DNA from: HTCC5015 sp051747425
GTDB taxonomy: Bacteria > Pseudomonadota > Gammaproteobacteria > HTCC5015
Assembly (NCBI GenBank): GCA_051747425.1
Contig: JBNJGD010000002.1
Location: 124,001-188,000, forward strand
DNA: 64,000 bases
Direction of reading: 5' to 3'
This document shows, piece by piece, positions 8,061 to 16,815 of the stretch; position 1 is the stretch's first letter; every line of letters starts with the position of its first letter. The translations under genes were made by a program, and so were the position numbers. Below the pieces are notes generated by a model. The model saw only the letters and a list, made by a program, of their open reading frames with translations. It did no database searches and was not told the origin of the DNA.

Positions 8061-9110
8061 TTACAGGTTGGCGCAGTGCGCTGCCAGTGCACGCATTTTT
8101 TGCGCGGCCTCGCCGCTCTCAATCACGGCCCTGGCGCGCTCGACACCGGCGGCGTAACTGTCCGCCAGCCCCGCCACATAGATGGCGGCACCGGCATTGA
8201 GCGCCACCATATCCGCGGCCTTTTGTGCCGCCTCGCTGTCCCGGGGGCCAAAGGCATTGCGGATCAATTCCAGCGACTGGCCCGCGTCCTCGACATCGAG
8301 CCCCATCAGGGAGCGCGAGGCAACGCCGGCGTCCTCGGGGCTCACACTGTACTCGCTGACTTCGCCGTCGCGGTACTCGGCGACAAAGGTCTTGCTGGCC
8401 AGACTGATCTCATCCAGCCCCTCGGCACTGTGGACGACCATCACATGTTCGGCGCCAAGGCGCCCCAACACTTCCGCCATGGGCCGACACAAGGCCTGGT
8501 TAAACACACCCACCACCAGGCGTTTGACCCCGGCGGGGTTGGTCATCGGCCCCAGAATATTGAAAATGGTGCGCTGCCCCAGCTCCTTGCGCGGGCCAAT
8601 GGCGTGCTTCATGGCGCCGTGATGGGCCGGGGCAAACATGAAGCCGAGACCCACCGATTGAACGCAACTGGCTACCGCCTCCGGCGAGAGATCCAGTTTG
8701 ACCCCGGCCGACTCCAGCAGGTCGGCCGAACCGCTTTTCGAACTCACCGAGCGATTGCCGTGCTTGGCCACATGGCAACCGGCGGCGGCGGCGACATAGG
8801 CCGAGGCCGAGGAGACATTGAAGAGGTTGGCGCCGTCGCCGCCGGTGCCGACGATGTCCACCAGGTGCTCGAGGTCCCCCACCGCCACCGGAGTGGCCAG
8901 TTCGCGCATCACCTCGGCGGCGCCGGTGATCTCGTCAATGGTCTCGGATTTCATCCGCAAGCCGACGAGAAAACCGCCGATCTGGGCGTCGGTGGCACCG
9001 CCGGTCATGATCTGGCGCATCACCGCAACCATCTCCTCGCGGGTCAGGTCCAGGTGATTGATGACGCGTCCCAGCGCCTGGCGAATATCGAACTCTGCTG
9101 TCTGACTCAT
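8061..9110 (-). CDS. trpD: Anthranilate phosphoribosyltransferase
   Basis: Transfers phosphoribosyl from PRPP to anthranilate. The 349-residue product shows LVDIVGTGGDGANLFNVS (the glycine-rich PRPP loop), KHGNRSVSSKSGSADLLE and the helical N-terminal domain FLVGLRMKSETIDEI. The frame is open upstream to 9461, but the ATG at 9110 gives the family N-terminus. It overlaps the trpG stop in the four bases ATGA, so translation is probably coupled. No amidotransferase is fused to it, unlike E. coli TrpGD. Confidence 0.96.
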   Translation of the reverse strand: MSQTAEFDIRQALGRVINHLDLTREEMVAVMRQIMTGGATDAQIGGFLVGLRMKSETIDEITGAAEVMRELATPVAVGDLEHLVDIVGTGGDGANLFNVSSASAYVAAAAGCHVAKHGNRSVSSKSGSADLLESAGVKLDLSPEAVASCVQSVGLGFMFAPAHHGAMKHAIGPRKELGQRTIFNILGPMTNPAGVKRLVVGVFNQALCRPMAEVLGRLGAEHVMVVHSAEGLDEISLASKTFVAEYRDGEVSEYSVSPEDAGVASRSLMGLDVEDAGQSLELIRNAFGPRDSEAAQKAADMVALNAGAAIYVAGLADSYAAGVERARAVIESGEAAQKMRALAAHCANL

Positions 9111-9694
9111 GCCTGAACTCCATCGATAAAATTCTTCAGTAACTGGTGGCCGTGTTCGGTGAGGATTGACTCGGGGTGATACTGCACCCCCTGAATGTCG
9201 TACACGCGGTGGCGCAGCCCCATAATCTCGTCCACCGCACCGCTCTCGCTTTCGGTCCAGGCCGTCATTTCCAGATCGCCGGGGAGGCTCGCCTTGTCCA
9301 CCACCAAAGAGTGATAGCGAGTGGCCTCGTAGGGCGAGGGCAGACCGGCAAAAATGCCCTGGCCACGGTGGTAAATGGGCGAGGTCTTGCCGTGCATCAC
9401 CTGGCGGGCGTGCACCACTTTGCCGCCGAAGACCTGGCCGATGCACTGGTGACCCAGACAAACGCCGAGAATAGGCAAACGACCGGCGAAGTGGCGAATG
9501 GCGTCCATGGAGATGCCCGCCTCGTTGGGCGTGCAGGGCCCGGGGGAAATGACGATGCGCTCGGGGGCCATCGCTTCGATGCCCTCGAGACTCACCTCGT
9601 CGTTGCGCTTTACCACCACCTCGGCCCCCAGTTCGCCCAGATACTGGACCAGGTTGTAGGTAAAGGAATCAAAGTTGTCGATCATCAATATCAT
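9107..9694 (-). CDS. trpG: Anthranilate synthase glutamine amidotransferase subunit
   Basis: Class I glutamine amidotransferase that supplies ammonia to TrpE. The 195 residues include the nucleophile in GVCLGHQ (Cys79), the oxyanion strand VISPGPCTPNEAG and the catalytic His/Glu in QYHPESIL. It starts one base after the stop of the ion-channel gene and overlaps trpD at ATGA. In some relatives this subunit also serves PabB. No pabB is in the window. Confidence 0.95.
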   Translation of the reverse strand: MILMIDNFDSFTYNLVQYLGELGAEVVVKRNDEVSLEGIEAMAPERIVISPGPCTPNEAGISMDAIRHFAGRLPILGVCLGHQCIGQVFGGKVVHARQVMHGKTSPIYHRGQGIFAGLPSPYEATRYHSLVVDKASLPGDLEMTAWTESESGAVDEIMGLRHRVYDIQGVQYHPESILTEHGHQLLKNFIDGVQA

Positions 9695-9695
9695 G

Positions 9696-10526
9696 TCAGT
9701 CCCCTCTCGAGGGCGGCCGCTGACCCGCCAGCAACTCTTTCAGCTCGCGGATTTCGGCGTTGATTTCGTCGCGCACCTGGGCCAGTTCCGGGTGCATCTT
9801 CTCCAGGGTTTCATAGCGCTTGCCGCTCTGCCGCCGCTCCTGTTGCAGGCGATCCATATTGCTCACCACCACGGCCAGAAACAGGTTGACCACGATGAAG
9901 GTACCCAGAACCACAAAGCTGACAAAGTAAACCCAGGCATAGGGCGAAAGCTCCATGCCGATGTACATGACATCGGTCCAGTCCTCCAGGGTCACGATGC
10001 GAAACAGGGTCAGCATGGCAATGCCCAGATTGCGCCAGTGCTCCGGGTCGTGCTCGCCAAACAGGTGAAAACCGACAATGGCGTAAACATAGAACACCAC
10101 GCTCATCAACATCACGATGTGCCCCATGCCCGGTAGCGAGTGCATCAGTGTCTGCACAATCACCCGCAGCTGGGGCAGCGCGGAGATCAGGCGCACCACC
10201 CGCAACAAGCGCCCCATCCGGGCAATCATGGCGTAGGGGCCGGCCGCGGGCACCAGCGACATCACCACAATGCTGAAATCAAACACATTCCAGCCGCTTT
10301 TGAAGTAGTCCTGAATCCGCGGTGCCACGGCAATCCACTTGAGCAGCACTTCGACAATAAAGATGAACAACACCCCGTTGTGCACCCACTCGATCCACAC
10401 GGCGTAGCGCTCGGCCCAGGCCGATACGGTTTCGATGCCCAGCACCGCCGAGTTGAGCACGATCACGGCAATAATAAAGTGTTCGAACAACCGGTGTCCG
10501 ACCAGAGCCTGGATTTTCGCCTGCAT
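9696..10526 (-). CDS. Voltage-gated cation channel, NaChBac/NavBac type, acidic filter TLEDWTD
   Basis: One six-helix subunit of 276 residues, expected to work as a tetramer in the inner membrane. S1-S3 fill about residues 14-95. S4 carries four arginines at every third position (Arg103, 106, 109, 112), the pattern of a voltage sensor. The pore follows, with LFRIVTLEDWTDVMYIG; the selectivity filter is residues 179-185 (TLEDWTD). S6 is about 197-222, then a charged helical tail to 265 that could form the four-stranded coiled coil known in NavBac channels. Classical Na-selective members have TLESW-type filters. Engineered NavAb variants with Asp at these positions become Ca-permeable, so Ca selectivity is inferred here. 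The ATG overlaps the trpE stop by one base (TGATG) and the stop is one base from trpG. Confidence 0.9.
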   Translation of the reverse strand: MQAKIQALVGHRLFEHFIIAVIVLNSAVLGIETVSAWAERYAVWIEWVHNGVLFIFIVEVLLKWIAVAPRIQDYFKSGWNVFDFSIVVMSLVPAAGPYAMIARMGRLLRVVRLISALPQLRVIVQTLMHSLPGMGHIVMLMSVVFYVYAIVGFHLFGEHDPEHWRNLGIAMLTLFRIVTLEDWTDVMYIGMELSPYAWVYFVSFVVLGTFIVVNLFLAVVVSNMDRLQQERRQSGKRYETLEKMHPELAQVRDEINAEIRELKELLAGQRPPSRGD

Positions 10527-12004
10527 CAGTCGTCCCTTTTAAAACCCGCAGCCGCCAGTGAGGCGGCGCGAAAGATCGCGCGGGATTTGTTCATGGTTTC
10601 CTTCCACTCCAGCTCGGGCTGCGAGTCGGCAACGATGCCTGCCCCGGCCTGCATGTAGAGTGTCTTGTCGTGGATCACCGCCGTGCGAATGGCGATGGCG
10701 GTGTCCATATTGCCGTCCCAGCCGAGGTAACCCACGGCACCGGAGTAGATGCCGCGTTTGACCGGCTCGAGCTCGTCGATGATCTCCATGGCGCGAATCT
10801 TGGGCGCACCACTGACCGTCCCCGCGGGGAAGGTGGCGCGGAGCACATCCATGGCACTCAAATCGTCGCGCAATTCGCCGGTGACATTGGAGACAATGTG
10901 CATGACATGGGAGTAGCGCTCCACCACCATCTTGTCGGTCAGCTTCACCGTGCCCGTCTTCGAAACCCGGCCGGCGTCATTGCGGCCGAGGTCAATCAGC
11001 ATCAGGTGCTCGGCCAGCTCCTTGGGATCGGCCAACAATTCGGCCTCCAGCTCGCGGTCGCGCTTCTCGGTGTCGCCGCGCTTGCGCGTGCCGGCAATGG
11101 GCCGCACGGTCACCTCGCCCTCCTCCAGGCGCACCAGTATCTCCGGCGAGGAGCCCACCACGGCGATATCCCCGAGGTTGAGAAAGTACATATAGGGAGA
11201 GGGGTTGAGCGTGCGAAGCGCCCGGTAGAGGTCCAGGGGCGCCGCCTCGAAGGGCAGGCTCAGGCGCTGGGACAGCACTACCTGCATGACATCGCCATCG
11301 ATGATGTATCGCCTGGCCTGCTCCACCGCCGACTCGTAACCGGCGCGGGTAAAGCCGGAGACAAAGTCCTCCTCGTCCACCCGGCTCGGCGCTCCGGCCT
11401 CAGGCGGCGTCAATGGCTCGAGCAGCCGCTTGCTGAGAGCGTCCAGGCGCTGGTGGGCGGCGCGGTATTCTCCGGGCGCGGCGTGGACCACCAGATACAT
11501 CCGGCCGCTGAGGTTGTCGAACACCACCAGCTCGTCAGAGAGCATCAGAAGTATATCGGGGGCGCCGATGGGGTCGGGTTTGGCGCGTGCCTTGCGGGCC
11601 AGACGCGGCTCGATGTAGTGGACGCTCTCGTAGCCAAAATAACCCACCAGTCCGCCGTGGAAGCGCGGCAAATCGGGCAGCTCGGGCACCTTGAAGCGGG
11701 CCTGATAGGCTTCGACGAAGGCCAGCGGATCGTCCTCCTCGGAGGATTCGACGCACTCGCCGTCGCGGCGAATTTCCACTTGGTGGCCGGCGACGCTGAG
11801 CACCTCGCGGCAGCCCAGGCCAATGATCGAGTAGCGGCCCCACTTCTCGCCGCCCTGCACCGATTCAAACAGGTAGCTGTAGGGCTCGTCGACCAGCTTG
11901 AGGTAAACGCTGAGCGGGGTATCGAGGTCGGCCATCACCTCGCGGACGAGGGGTACGCGGTTGTAACCCTCGGCAATACAGGCCTCAAATTGTTCTTCAG
12001 TCAC
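10526..12004 (-). CDS. trpE: Anthranilate synthase component I
   Basis: Converts chorismate and ammonia to anthranilate; the product-inhibited entry enzyme of tryptophan synthesis. From GTG at 12004 the protein has 492 residues. The N-terminal Trp-binding domain contains the LVDEPYSYLFESVQGG motif typical of feedback-sensitive TrpE. The chorismate-binding domain has PIAGTRKRGDTEKRD, ELLADPKELAEHLMLIDLGR and TFPAGTVSGAPKIRAMEII. The frame extends to a TTG at 12019. GTG is preferred because MTEEQF matches the usual N-terminus and GGAG sits about 9 bases upstream. It is the first structural gene of the operon and is preceded by a candidate leader peptide and promoter. Confidence 0.94.
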   Translation of the reverse strand: MTEEQFEACIAEGYNRVPLVREVMADLDTPLSVYLKLVDEPYSYLFESVQGGEKWGRYSIIGLGCREVLSVAGHQVEIRRDGECVESSEEDDPLAFVEAYQARFKVPELPDLPRFHGGLVGYFGYESVHYIEPRLARKARAKPDPIGAPDILLMLSDELVVFDNLSGRMYLVVHAAPGEYRAAHQRLDALSKRLLEPLTPPEAGAPSRVDEEDFVSGFTRAGYESAVEQARRYIIDGDVMQVVLSQRLSLPFEAAPLDLYRALRTLNPSPYMYFLNLGDIAVVGSSPEILVRLEEGEVTVRPIAGTRKRGDTEKRDRELEAELLADPKELAEHLMLIDLGRNDAGRVSKTGTVKLTDKMVVERYSHVMHIVSNVTGELRDDLSAMDVLRATFPAGTVSGAPKIRAMEIIDELEPVKRGIYSGAVGYLGWDGNMDTAIAIRTAVIHDKTLYMQAGAGIVADSQPELEWKETMNKSRAIFRAASLAAAGFKRDD

Positions 12005-12033
12005 GGTAGAACACTCCAAATCTTGAACACACG

Positions 12034-12069
12034 AAAGGAAAGAGCGGCGGTTTCAGGAAAACCATCGCC
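12034..12069 (-). promoter_or_regulatory. Candidate trp attenuator hairpin
   Basis: In the transcript, GGC plus GGTTT can pair with AAACC plus GCC (12069-12046), with a three-base bulge and a five-base loop. It is followed by the T-rich GCTCTTTCCTTT. The 5' arm contains the two Trp codons of the leader peptide. The stem is short and the T-run is interrupted, so this is only a candidate. Confidence 0.3.
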
Positions 12070-12109
12070 AGCGTGCATTGGCTGCCAAGATCTGGAAGAA
12101 GTACATCAT
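12053..12109 (-). CDS. Candidate trp leader peptide
   Basis: An 18-codon frame, MMYFFQILAANARWRWFS, lies 49 bp upstream of trpE and ends in TGA. It has Trp codons at positions 14 and 16, just before its end, and two Phe plus one Tyr near its start. Trp is the rarest residue, and two in 18 at the end of a frame upstream of trpE is what ribosome-mediated attenuation uses. The predicted transcription start falls at or one base before its ATG, so translation would be leaderless; a second ATG follows immediately. No Shine-Dalgarno sequence is seen. It could be coincidence. Confidence 0.4.
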   Translation of the reverse strand: MMYFFQILAANARWRWFS

Positions 12110-12115
12110 TTGGCG

Positions 12116-12145
12116 AGTATAGCCTCGCGCTGCACCCCATATCAA
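12116..12145 (-). promoter_or_regulatory. Candidate promoter of the trp operon
   Basis: On the minus strand TTGATA (12145-12140) and TATACT (12121-12116) are 18 bp apart. Transcription would begin near 12109-12110. The only other genes around are the divergent SPOR gene (starts 12223) and trpE itself. Confidence 0.5.
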
Positions 12146-12222
12146 CGCCACGGCTCAAAGCGCTCGAAACGGCGCGGCGATTCCTCTACCATTGGGCCAC
12201 CGCACAACGGCACCCTGGAATC

Positions 12223-12792
12223 ATGGCAAAAGACAGCAAATCCCCGCTCCTCTATCTCGCGGCAGGCCTGGTAATCGGCCTGTTTGTGGCCTTTCTGTTG
12301 TTTTTATCCCAGCAGCAGGGCGAGTCCATAAACCTCAAGGAGGACATCGCCAAAGCCGCCAGGGACGCCCGGACGGTGCGCGAGGACTCACAGGGACAAA
12401 GTGACCACCCCTCTTTTGACTTCTACGAAATGCTGCCCGAACTCGAGGTGAGCGTCGGCGAGGACAACGATGTCCGACTGAAGCCAAAAACCGGTCAGCC
12501 CGCCTTGCCGCCGGTGGACGAAGAGCAGCGCGCACCGTCGCCCGAGCCCGCGGGCAACATCTTTCTGCAGGTGGGCGCCTTCTCCAAATTCGAGAGCGCC
12601 GACCGCCAGAAGGCCAGTCTGCTGTTGCAAAACTGGCCCACCAAGGTGCAATCGGTCACCCGCGACGACGGTGGCAAAATCTTCCGGGTGTTCGTGGGCC
12701 CCTACTCCAAGGGCGAGGCCCTCGACAGCGCCGAGCGCCAGCTCAAGAAGATGGGCCTGAAGCCCTATCGCCTCACCGTCGACGCCGGTTAA
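12223..12792 (+). CDS. SPOR-domain membrane protein, FtsN-like topology
   Basis: A 189-residue bitopic protein: short basic N-terminus, one membrane helix (about residues 8-27, SPLLYLAAGLVIGLFVAFLL), a low-complexity periplasmic linker, and a C-terminal SPOR domain (about 110-185: IFLQVGAFSKFESADRQK ... FRVFVGPYSKGEAL). SPOR domains bind denuded septal peptidoglycan, so a role at the division site is likely. The start ATG at 12223 immediately precedes the membrane helix; upstream in-frame codons are ignored. It is 9 bp upstream of hrpA. In Pseudomonas a similar SPOR gene lies beside hslVU, which here is 25 kb away. Confidence 0.85.
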   Translation: MAKDSKSPLLYLAAGLVIGLFVAFLLFLSQQQGESINLKEDIAKAARDARTVREDSQGQSDHPSFDFYEMLPELEVSVGEDNDVRLKPKTGQPALPPVDEEQRAPSPEPAGNIFLQVGAFSKFESADRQKASLLLQNWPTKVQSVTRDDGGKIFRVFVGPYSKGEALDSAERQLKKMGLKPYRLTVDAG

Positions 12793-12801
12793 ACCCGCAC
12801 T

Positions 12802-15800
12802 TTGAGTGCACCCGACCTCCAGCCCGGTGATCTCGCGCCGCGCATTGAGCAGGCCATGCGCGGCGATCAGTTCCGCTTTCGCCGGCGCCTGAAAAAACAC
12901 GGCGAAGACGCCGGGGCCCTGGCGGCATTGGCCGCCGATATCGAGACATCGGTTACGAAAAGACAGCGCCGGGCCGAGTCCCTGCCCCGCCCCGAGTACG
13001 ACGACCAGCTACCCATTGCCGCTGCCCGGGCGGACATTCTCAAGGCCATCGACGAAAACCAGGTAGTGGTACTGTGCGGCGAAACCGGCTCGGGCAAGAC
13101 CACCCAGCTGCCCAAACTGTGCCTGGAGCTCGGTCGCGGCGTCGCCGGCTGGATCGGTCACACCCAGCCGCGCCGCCTGGCGGCCCGCTCGGTGGCCGAG
13201 CGCATCGCCAGCGAGCTGAAGGGCGAGCTGGGCCAAACGGTGGGCTACAAGGTGCGCTTCTCCGATCGCGTCGGCGAGGACAGCCTGGTCAAACTGATGA
13301 CCGACGGCATTCTGCTGGCCGAGACCCAGGGCGACCGCTTTCTCGAGCACTACGACACCCTGATCATCGACGAGGCCCACGAGCGCAGCCTCAATATCGA
13401 TTTTCTCCTCGGCTACATCAAGCGCATCCTGCCCCGGCGCCCCGACCTCAAGGTGATTATCACCTCGGCGACCATCGACCCCGAGCGCTTTTCCAAACAC
13501 TTCGACGACGCCCCGGTGCTCAATGTCTCCGGCCGCACCTACCCGGTGGAGGTCGCCTATCGCCCGCTGGTGGATCTGGAGAGCGACGACGAGCGCGAGA
13601 CCAGCCTGCGCCAGGGCGTCGCCGACTGCGTGCGCGAGGCCATGCGCCACGGGCCGGGGGACATCCTCGTCTTTCTCCCGGGCGAGCGCGACATCCGCGA
13701 CACCCAGCGCTTTCTGGAGAAGACCCTGAGCGGCGGCCAAGTCAACATCCTGCCGCTCTACGGCCGCCTCAGTCAGGCCGACCAGCACAAAATTTTCCAC
13801 GGCAAGGGCCCGCGGCGCATCGTGCTCTCCACCAATGTCGCCGAGACCTCGGTGACCGTGCCCGGCATCGTCTATGTCATCGACTCCGGCCTGGCCCGGA
13901 TCTCGCGCTACTCCTACCGCTCCAAGGTCCAGCGCCTGCCCATCGAGCCCATATCCCGGGCCTCGGCGGACCAGCGCAAGGGGCGCTGTGGCCGGATCGC
14001 CCCGGGGCTGTGCTACCGCCTCTACAGCGAGGAGGATTTCGAGTCCCGCCCCGAGTTCACCGACCCGGAAATTCTGCGCACCAACCTCGCCGAGGTGATC
14101 CTGCAGATGGAGGCCCTGCGCCTGGGCAGCGTCTACGAGTTCCCCTTTATCGACACCCCGGACGGCCGCCTGATCAACGACGGCTACAAACTGCTCTTCG
14201 AGCTGGGCGCCATCAGCAGCCGGGGCAAACGGCACCAACTCACAAAGCTGGGGCAACAGATGGCGAGGCTGCCCATCGACCCCAAGCTGGCGCGCATGCT
14301 GATCGCCTCCGACCGGGAACGCTGTCTGGAACAAGTGCTGACTCTGGTCTCCGCCCTGAGCATTCAGGATCCCAGGGAGCGCCCCCACGACCACCGCCAA
14401 GCCGCCGACGAGGCCCACGGGCAGTGGCGCGACGAGCGCTCCGATTTCATCGCCCTCTTGAACCTGTGGACGCACTTCGGCGAGCGCGGCAAGGCGCTCA
14501 GCCAGAACCAGTTGCGCAAATGGTGCCGCGACAATTTTCTCTCCTGGGTGCGTATGCGCGAGTGGCGGGACACCCGGCGCCAGCTGTCGGAGTTTGCCCG
14601 CCAGCTCAAACTGCGCGGCAACGACATCGAACCGGTCTACGAAGAACTGCACCGCGCCCTGCTCACCGGCCTGCTGGGCAACATCGGCCTCAAGGACGAG
14701 AAAAAGGAATACCAGGGACCGCGCAACCGCCGCTTTCACATCTTTCCCGGTTCGGGGGTGCGCAAGCGGGCCCAGTGGGTGATGGCCGCCGAGATCTTTG
14801 AAACCTCCCGGGTGTTTGCCCACACCGTGGCCGAGATCGACCCGCGCTGGCTGGAGAACATCGCCGGCCACCTGCTCAAAAAACGCCAGTTTGAGCCCCA
14901 CTTTCACCGCAAGTCCGGCCAGGTCATGGCCTTTGAACAGGCCACGCTTTATGGTCTGGTGGTCCGCGCCCGCAAACGCGTCAACTACAGCAAAATCGAC
15001 CCGGTGGAGTCCCGGCACATTTTTATCCGCGATGCCCTGGCGGGGATGGAGCTGCAGAGCGAGGCGCCCTTTATGCGCCACAACCGCCAACTGCTGGAGG
15101 ACATCGCCCTGCTCGAGGCCAAGGGCCGGCGGCGCGACCTGCTGCTGGACGAGCAGCCACGCATCGATTTTTTTGAGCAACGCGTACCGGAAGGCATTGC
15201 CAGTGCCGCCGAATTCGACCAGTGGCGCAAGCGCGTCGAGCGCGACGATGCTTATTACCTCTACCTGTCGCCGTCGGATTGCCTGAGCGAACCCGAACTG
15301 GAATTGGCGGCGGTGCAGTTTCCCGACCATCTGGATTTCGACGGTTTGCAACTGCCCCTGAGCTACCATTTCCAGCCCGGCGCCGACAACGACGGCATTA
15401 CCCTGCACATTCCCTCGGCGGCCCTCAAACAAGTCGACGCCGCGCGCTGCAGCTGGCTGGTGCCGGGCTGGCTCGAGGACAAAATCGCCGCCCTGATCAA
15501 AGGCCTGCCCAAATCCCTGCGCACGCAGTTTGTCCCCGTCCCCGATGTGGCCCGGGAGGCCCACCGCGAACTGATGCGGCAAAATCCGCAAGTACACGAC
15601 AACCCCGGCACCACACTCGCACAGGCACTGGCCGACTGGCTAAGCCGCCGCGCCGGCGCCGAGGTCAAGGCCGGGGACCTCAACGAGGCCGGTATCGACA
15701 ACCACCTGCGCCTGCGCTACGAGGTGCGCAACGCTCAGGATCAGCTGATCGGCCAGGGCCGCCACCTGGGCCAACTACAGGAAAACCTGGGTGAACACGC

Positions 15801-16686
15801 CGAGGACAGCTACTACGCCGGCGACTTCCACGACCTCGAGCGCGACGACATCACACGCTGGGACTTCGGACACCTGCCGGACGAGGTAGAATTCGAGCAG
15901 AACGGCGTGCGCCTCAAGGGCTACCCGGCCCTGGTGGACATGGGCGACAGCGTCTCCATACGGCTGATCGATACCCGCAACGAGCGCAGGCAACAGCACC
16001 GTCAGGGTCTGGCGCGGCTCTTTCAGCTGCAGCTGCGCGACCAAATCAAATACCTGCGCCGCCACATCCCCGACATCGACAAGCTCGCCCTGTGGTTTGC
16101 CCCGGTGGGCAGCAAGGAGGAGCTGGTCGAGGACATCATCCACGCGGTCACCCTGCGTGTATTTCTCGACCACCGGGAATTGCCCGACAACCCCATGGAC
16201 TTCGAGGCCGAAGTGGCCCGGGGCAAGGGCGAAATGGTCGAAGCGGCGGCCGGCCTCAGCACCCAACTGGTGGAAATCCTCTCCCGGGCCCACGGCATTC
16301 GCCAGAAAATCGCCGGCGAACTGCCCCTGAACTGGATTGAGGCGGCCGAGGACATCGACGACCAGCTCGAGTGGCTGATCTATCCGGGCTTTCTCAGCGA
16401 AACGCCGGACGAGTGGCTGGCCGAGTACCCGCGTTATCTGGGCGCCATAGAATTTCGGCTGGAGAAACTCGATCACGCCCCCGACAAGGACCGTCTGCGC
16501 CGGGCGGAAATCGCTCCGCTGTGGGATCGCTTCCAGCACCTGTGGAACGAACTCGAAGAACCCCAGGCCTGCGAGGCCCGCTGGCTGATCGAAGAACTGC
16601 GCGTGGCCCGCCACGCCCAGCAACTGAAAACCCGTATCAAAACCTCGCCGGAACGGGTGGAAAAAGCGCTGGACAAGCTCAGCTGA
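12802..16686 (+). CDS. hrpA: ATP-dependent RNA helicase HrpA (DEAH box)
   Basis: Large DEAH-box RNA helicase of 1294 residues (E. coli HrpA about 1300), linked in other bacteria to rescue of stalled or collided ribosomes. Walker A is GETGSGKTTQLPK (about residue 93), the DEAH box is IIDEAHERSLNIDFLLGYI, motif III is SAT in ITSATIDPERFS, and motif VI is the QRKGRCGRIAPG region. The helicase-associated and OB-fold regions follow, then the long HrpA-specific C-terminal domain. The assigned start is a TTG with no clear ribosome site, 9 bp after the SPOR gene; the next ATG is at 12856. This start is uncertain by up to 18 residues. Confidence 0.95.
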   Translation: MSAPDLQPGDLAPRIEQAMRGDQFRFRRRLKKHGEDAGALAALAADIETSVTKRQRRAESLPRPEYDDQLPIAAARADILKAIDENQVVVLCGETGSGKTTQLPKLCLELGRGVAGWIGHTQPRRLAARSVAERIASELKGELGQTVGYKVRFSDRVGEDSLVKLMTDGILLAETQGDRFLEHYDTLIIDEAHERSLNIDFLLGYIKRILPRRPDLKVIITSATIDPERFSKHFDDAPVLNVSGRTYPVEVAYRPLVDLESDDERETSLRQGVADCVREAMRHGPGDILVFLPGERDIRDTQRFLEKTLSGGQVNILPLYGRLSQADQHKIFHGKGPRRIVLSTNVAETSVTVPGIVYVIDSGLARISRYSYRSKVQRLPIEPISRASADQRKGRCGRIAPGLCYRLYSEEDFESRPEFTDPEILRTNLAEVILQMEALRLGSVYEFPFIDTPDGRLINDGYKLLFELGAISSRGKRHQLTKLGQQMARLPIDPKLARMLIASDRERCLEQVLTLVSALSIQDPRERPHDHRQAADEAHGQWRDERSDFIALLNLWTHFGERGKALSQNQLRKWCRDNFLSWVRMREWRDTRRQLSEFARQLKLRGNDIEPVYEELHRALLTGLLGNIGLKDEKKEYQGPRNRRFHIFPGSGVRKRAQWVMAAEIFETSRVFAHTVAEIDPRWLENIAGHLLKKRQFEPHFHRKSGQVMAFEQATLYGLVVRARKRVNYSKIDPVESRHIFIRDALAGMELQSEAPFMRHNRQLLEDIALLEAKGRRRDLLLDEQPRIDFFEQRVPEGIASAAEFDQWRKRVERDDAYYLYLSPSDCLSEPELELAAVQFPDHLDFDGLQLPLSYHFQPGADNDGITLHIPSAALKQVDAARCSWLVPGWLEDKIAALIKGLPKSLRTQFVPVPDVAREAHRELMRQNPQVHDNPGTTLAQALADWLSRRAGAEVKAGDLNEAGIDNHLRLRYEVRNAQDQLIGQGRHLGQLQENLGEHAEDSYYAGDFHDLERDDITRWDFGHLPDEVEFEQNGVRLKGYPALVDMGDSVSIRLIDTRNERRQQHRQGLARLFQLQLRDQIKYLRRHIPDIDKLALWFAPVGSKEELVEDIIHAVTLRVFLDHRELPDNPMDFEAEVARGKGEMVEAAAGLSTQLVEILSRAHGIRQKIAGELPLNWIEAAEDIDDQLEWLIYPGFLSETPDEWLAEYPRYLGAIEFRLEKLDHAPDKDRLRRAEIAPLWDRFQHLWNELEEPQACEARWLIEELRVARHAQQLKTRIKTSPERVEKALDKLS

Positions 16687-16712
16687 ACCGCATTATTTGG
16701 CTTCCCCGACAA

Positions 16713-16732
16713 ACTGTGACTCACATCAAAAA
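16713..16732. promoter_or_regulatory. Candidate CRP/Vfr binding site
   Basis: TGTGA, six bases, then TCAAA (16715-16730) matches nine of ten core positions of the CRP consensus. It lies about 85 bp before the lipoprotein start at 16816. The window encodes a CRP/Vfr protein at 6.4 kb. Not tested against background frequency. Confidence 0.35.
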
Positions 16733-16815
16733 TTCGTGAAGACGGGGTTTGTTCTATTGTAAAAAACTGCTAAATTCTCAGGTGCTAGCACAACAAACAT
16801 TCCTAGGAGAAGGAT

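Noticed and set aside
13009..15597. 862-codon open frame antisense to hrpA
   Set aside because: Shadow of a long GC-rich gene; residue composition is rich in Gly, Ala, His and Gln with no domain, and hrpA is certain.
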